Shown here piece by piece: positions 5,311-5,986 of a DNA stretch of 5,986 nt (position 1 is its first letter; every line of letters starts with the position of its first letter). This DNA comes from RBG-16-66-20 sp964616875 (GTDB taxonomy: Bacteria > Pseudomonadota > Gammaproteobacteria > Burkholderiales > SG8-39). A program made the position numbers and the translations under genes. The notes beneath the pieces are model-generated. The model did no database searches. It had not been told where the DNA came from and worked only from the letters and a program-made list of their open reading frames with translations. Where the stretch lies: assembly GCA_964616875.1 (NCBI GenBank), contig CAZTSJ010000010.1, forward strand, positions 1 through 5,986. The letters are read 5' to 3'.

Positions 5311-5351
5311 AAAAACAGAAAGGGCCGCTGCGGTTTCCCGGGCGACCCTTT
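5311..5351 (-). terminator. Strong intrinsic terminator of rpoD
   Basis: On the minus strand, AAAGGGTCGC (5342-5351) pairs with GCGGCCCTTT (5319-5328): ten pairs including one G-T. Inside, CGG-GAAA-CCG makes a further three pairs capped by a GNRA tetraloop. Five T residues (5311-5315) follow the stem after CTG. It lies about 35 bases after the rpoD stop and about 20 bases before the tRNA, so it should end most rpoD transcripts before the tRNA. Confidence 0.88.
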
Positions 5352-5354
5352 CGT

Positions 5355-5378
5355 TCCCAACTCCTCTCCCAACTCCTC
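5355..5378. repeat. 12-bp perfect tandem duplication in the rpoD 3' UTR
   Basis: TCCCAACTCCTC occurs twice head to tail (5355-5366 and 5367-5378) between the rpoD stop and its terminator. On the transcribed strand it reads GAGGAGTTGGGA twice, so it looks Shine-Dalgarno-like, but no start codon follows. It is probably a slippage duplication in untranslated sequence. Confidence 0.8.
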
Positions 5379-5386
5379 CGGTATTC

Positions 5387-5986
<600 letters not shown>

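Overview
The window reads as GC-rich proteobacterial chromosome. The partial RpoD at the right edge, with its FGIEMSTDHTLEEVGKQF stretch and LKSFLD ending, looks most like Betaproteobacteria (Burkholderiales-like). This is from memory of the family, not a database search. Apart from the first 90 bases, every gene lies on the minus strand, so the biological reading order runs from right to left.

Right edge (5986 to about 5210): the 3' end of the primary sigma factor gene rpoD, a strong intrinsic terminator, then a tRNA with a CAU anticodon. Its C4:G69 and C5:G68 pairs and its anticodon arm fit isoleucine tRNA-2 (lysidine-modified) better than methionine tRNA. The CCA end is not encoded.

Middle (5180 to 3771): 36 bases beyond the tRNA lies a gene for an exported protein of unknown function with a C-terminal SHOCT motif. 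It is followed by a complete type II toxin-antitoxin operon, an AbrB/MazE-fold antitoxin and a PIN-domain (VapC-type) ribonuclease. This operon has a readable promoter, a clear palindromic operator over the start site and its own terminator. The SHOCT gene is visibly less GC-rich than the secretion genes, so this block may be accessory DNA next to a tRNA gene.

Left (3720 to 124): after a 42% GC promoter region comes a two-gene operon for a type I secretion system of the HlyB/HlyD kind. The inner-membrane ABC transporter starts at TTG behind an excellent ribosome binding site and overlaps the adaptor gene by four bases (ATGA). The transporter's N-terminal C39-like domain lacks catalytic residues, as in RTX-protein exporters that do not cleave their cargo. 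Neither the cargo nor a TolC outer-membrane partner is in the window. The plus-strand fragment at 1-90 looks like the C-terminus of a SapC-family protein, and it converges on the adaptor gene at a perfect hairpin.

I find no CRISPR array, transposase, integrase or clearly new multi-gene system. The most interesting items are the operator layout of the toxin-antitoxin operon, the terminator-tRNA-ORF arrangement behind rpoD, and the uncharacterised SHOCT protein.
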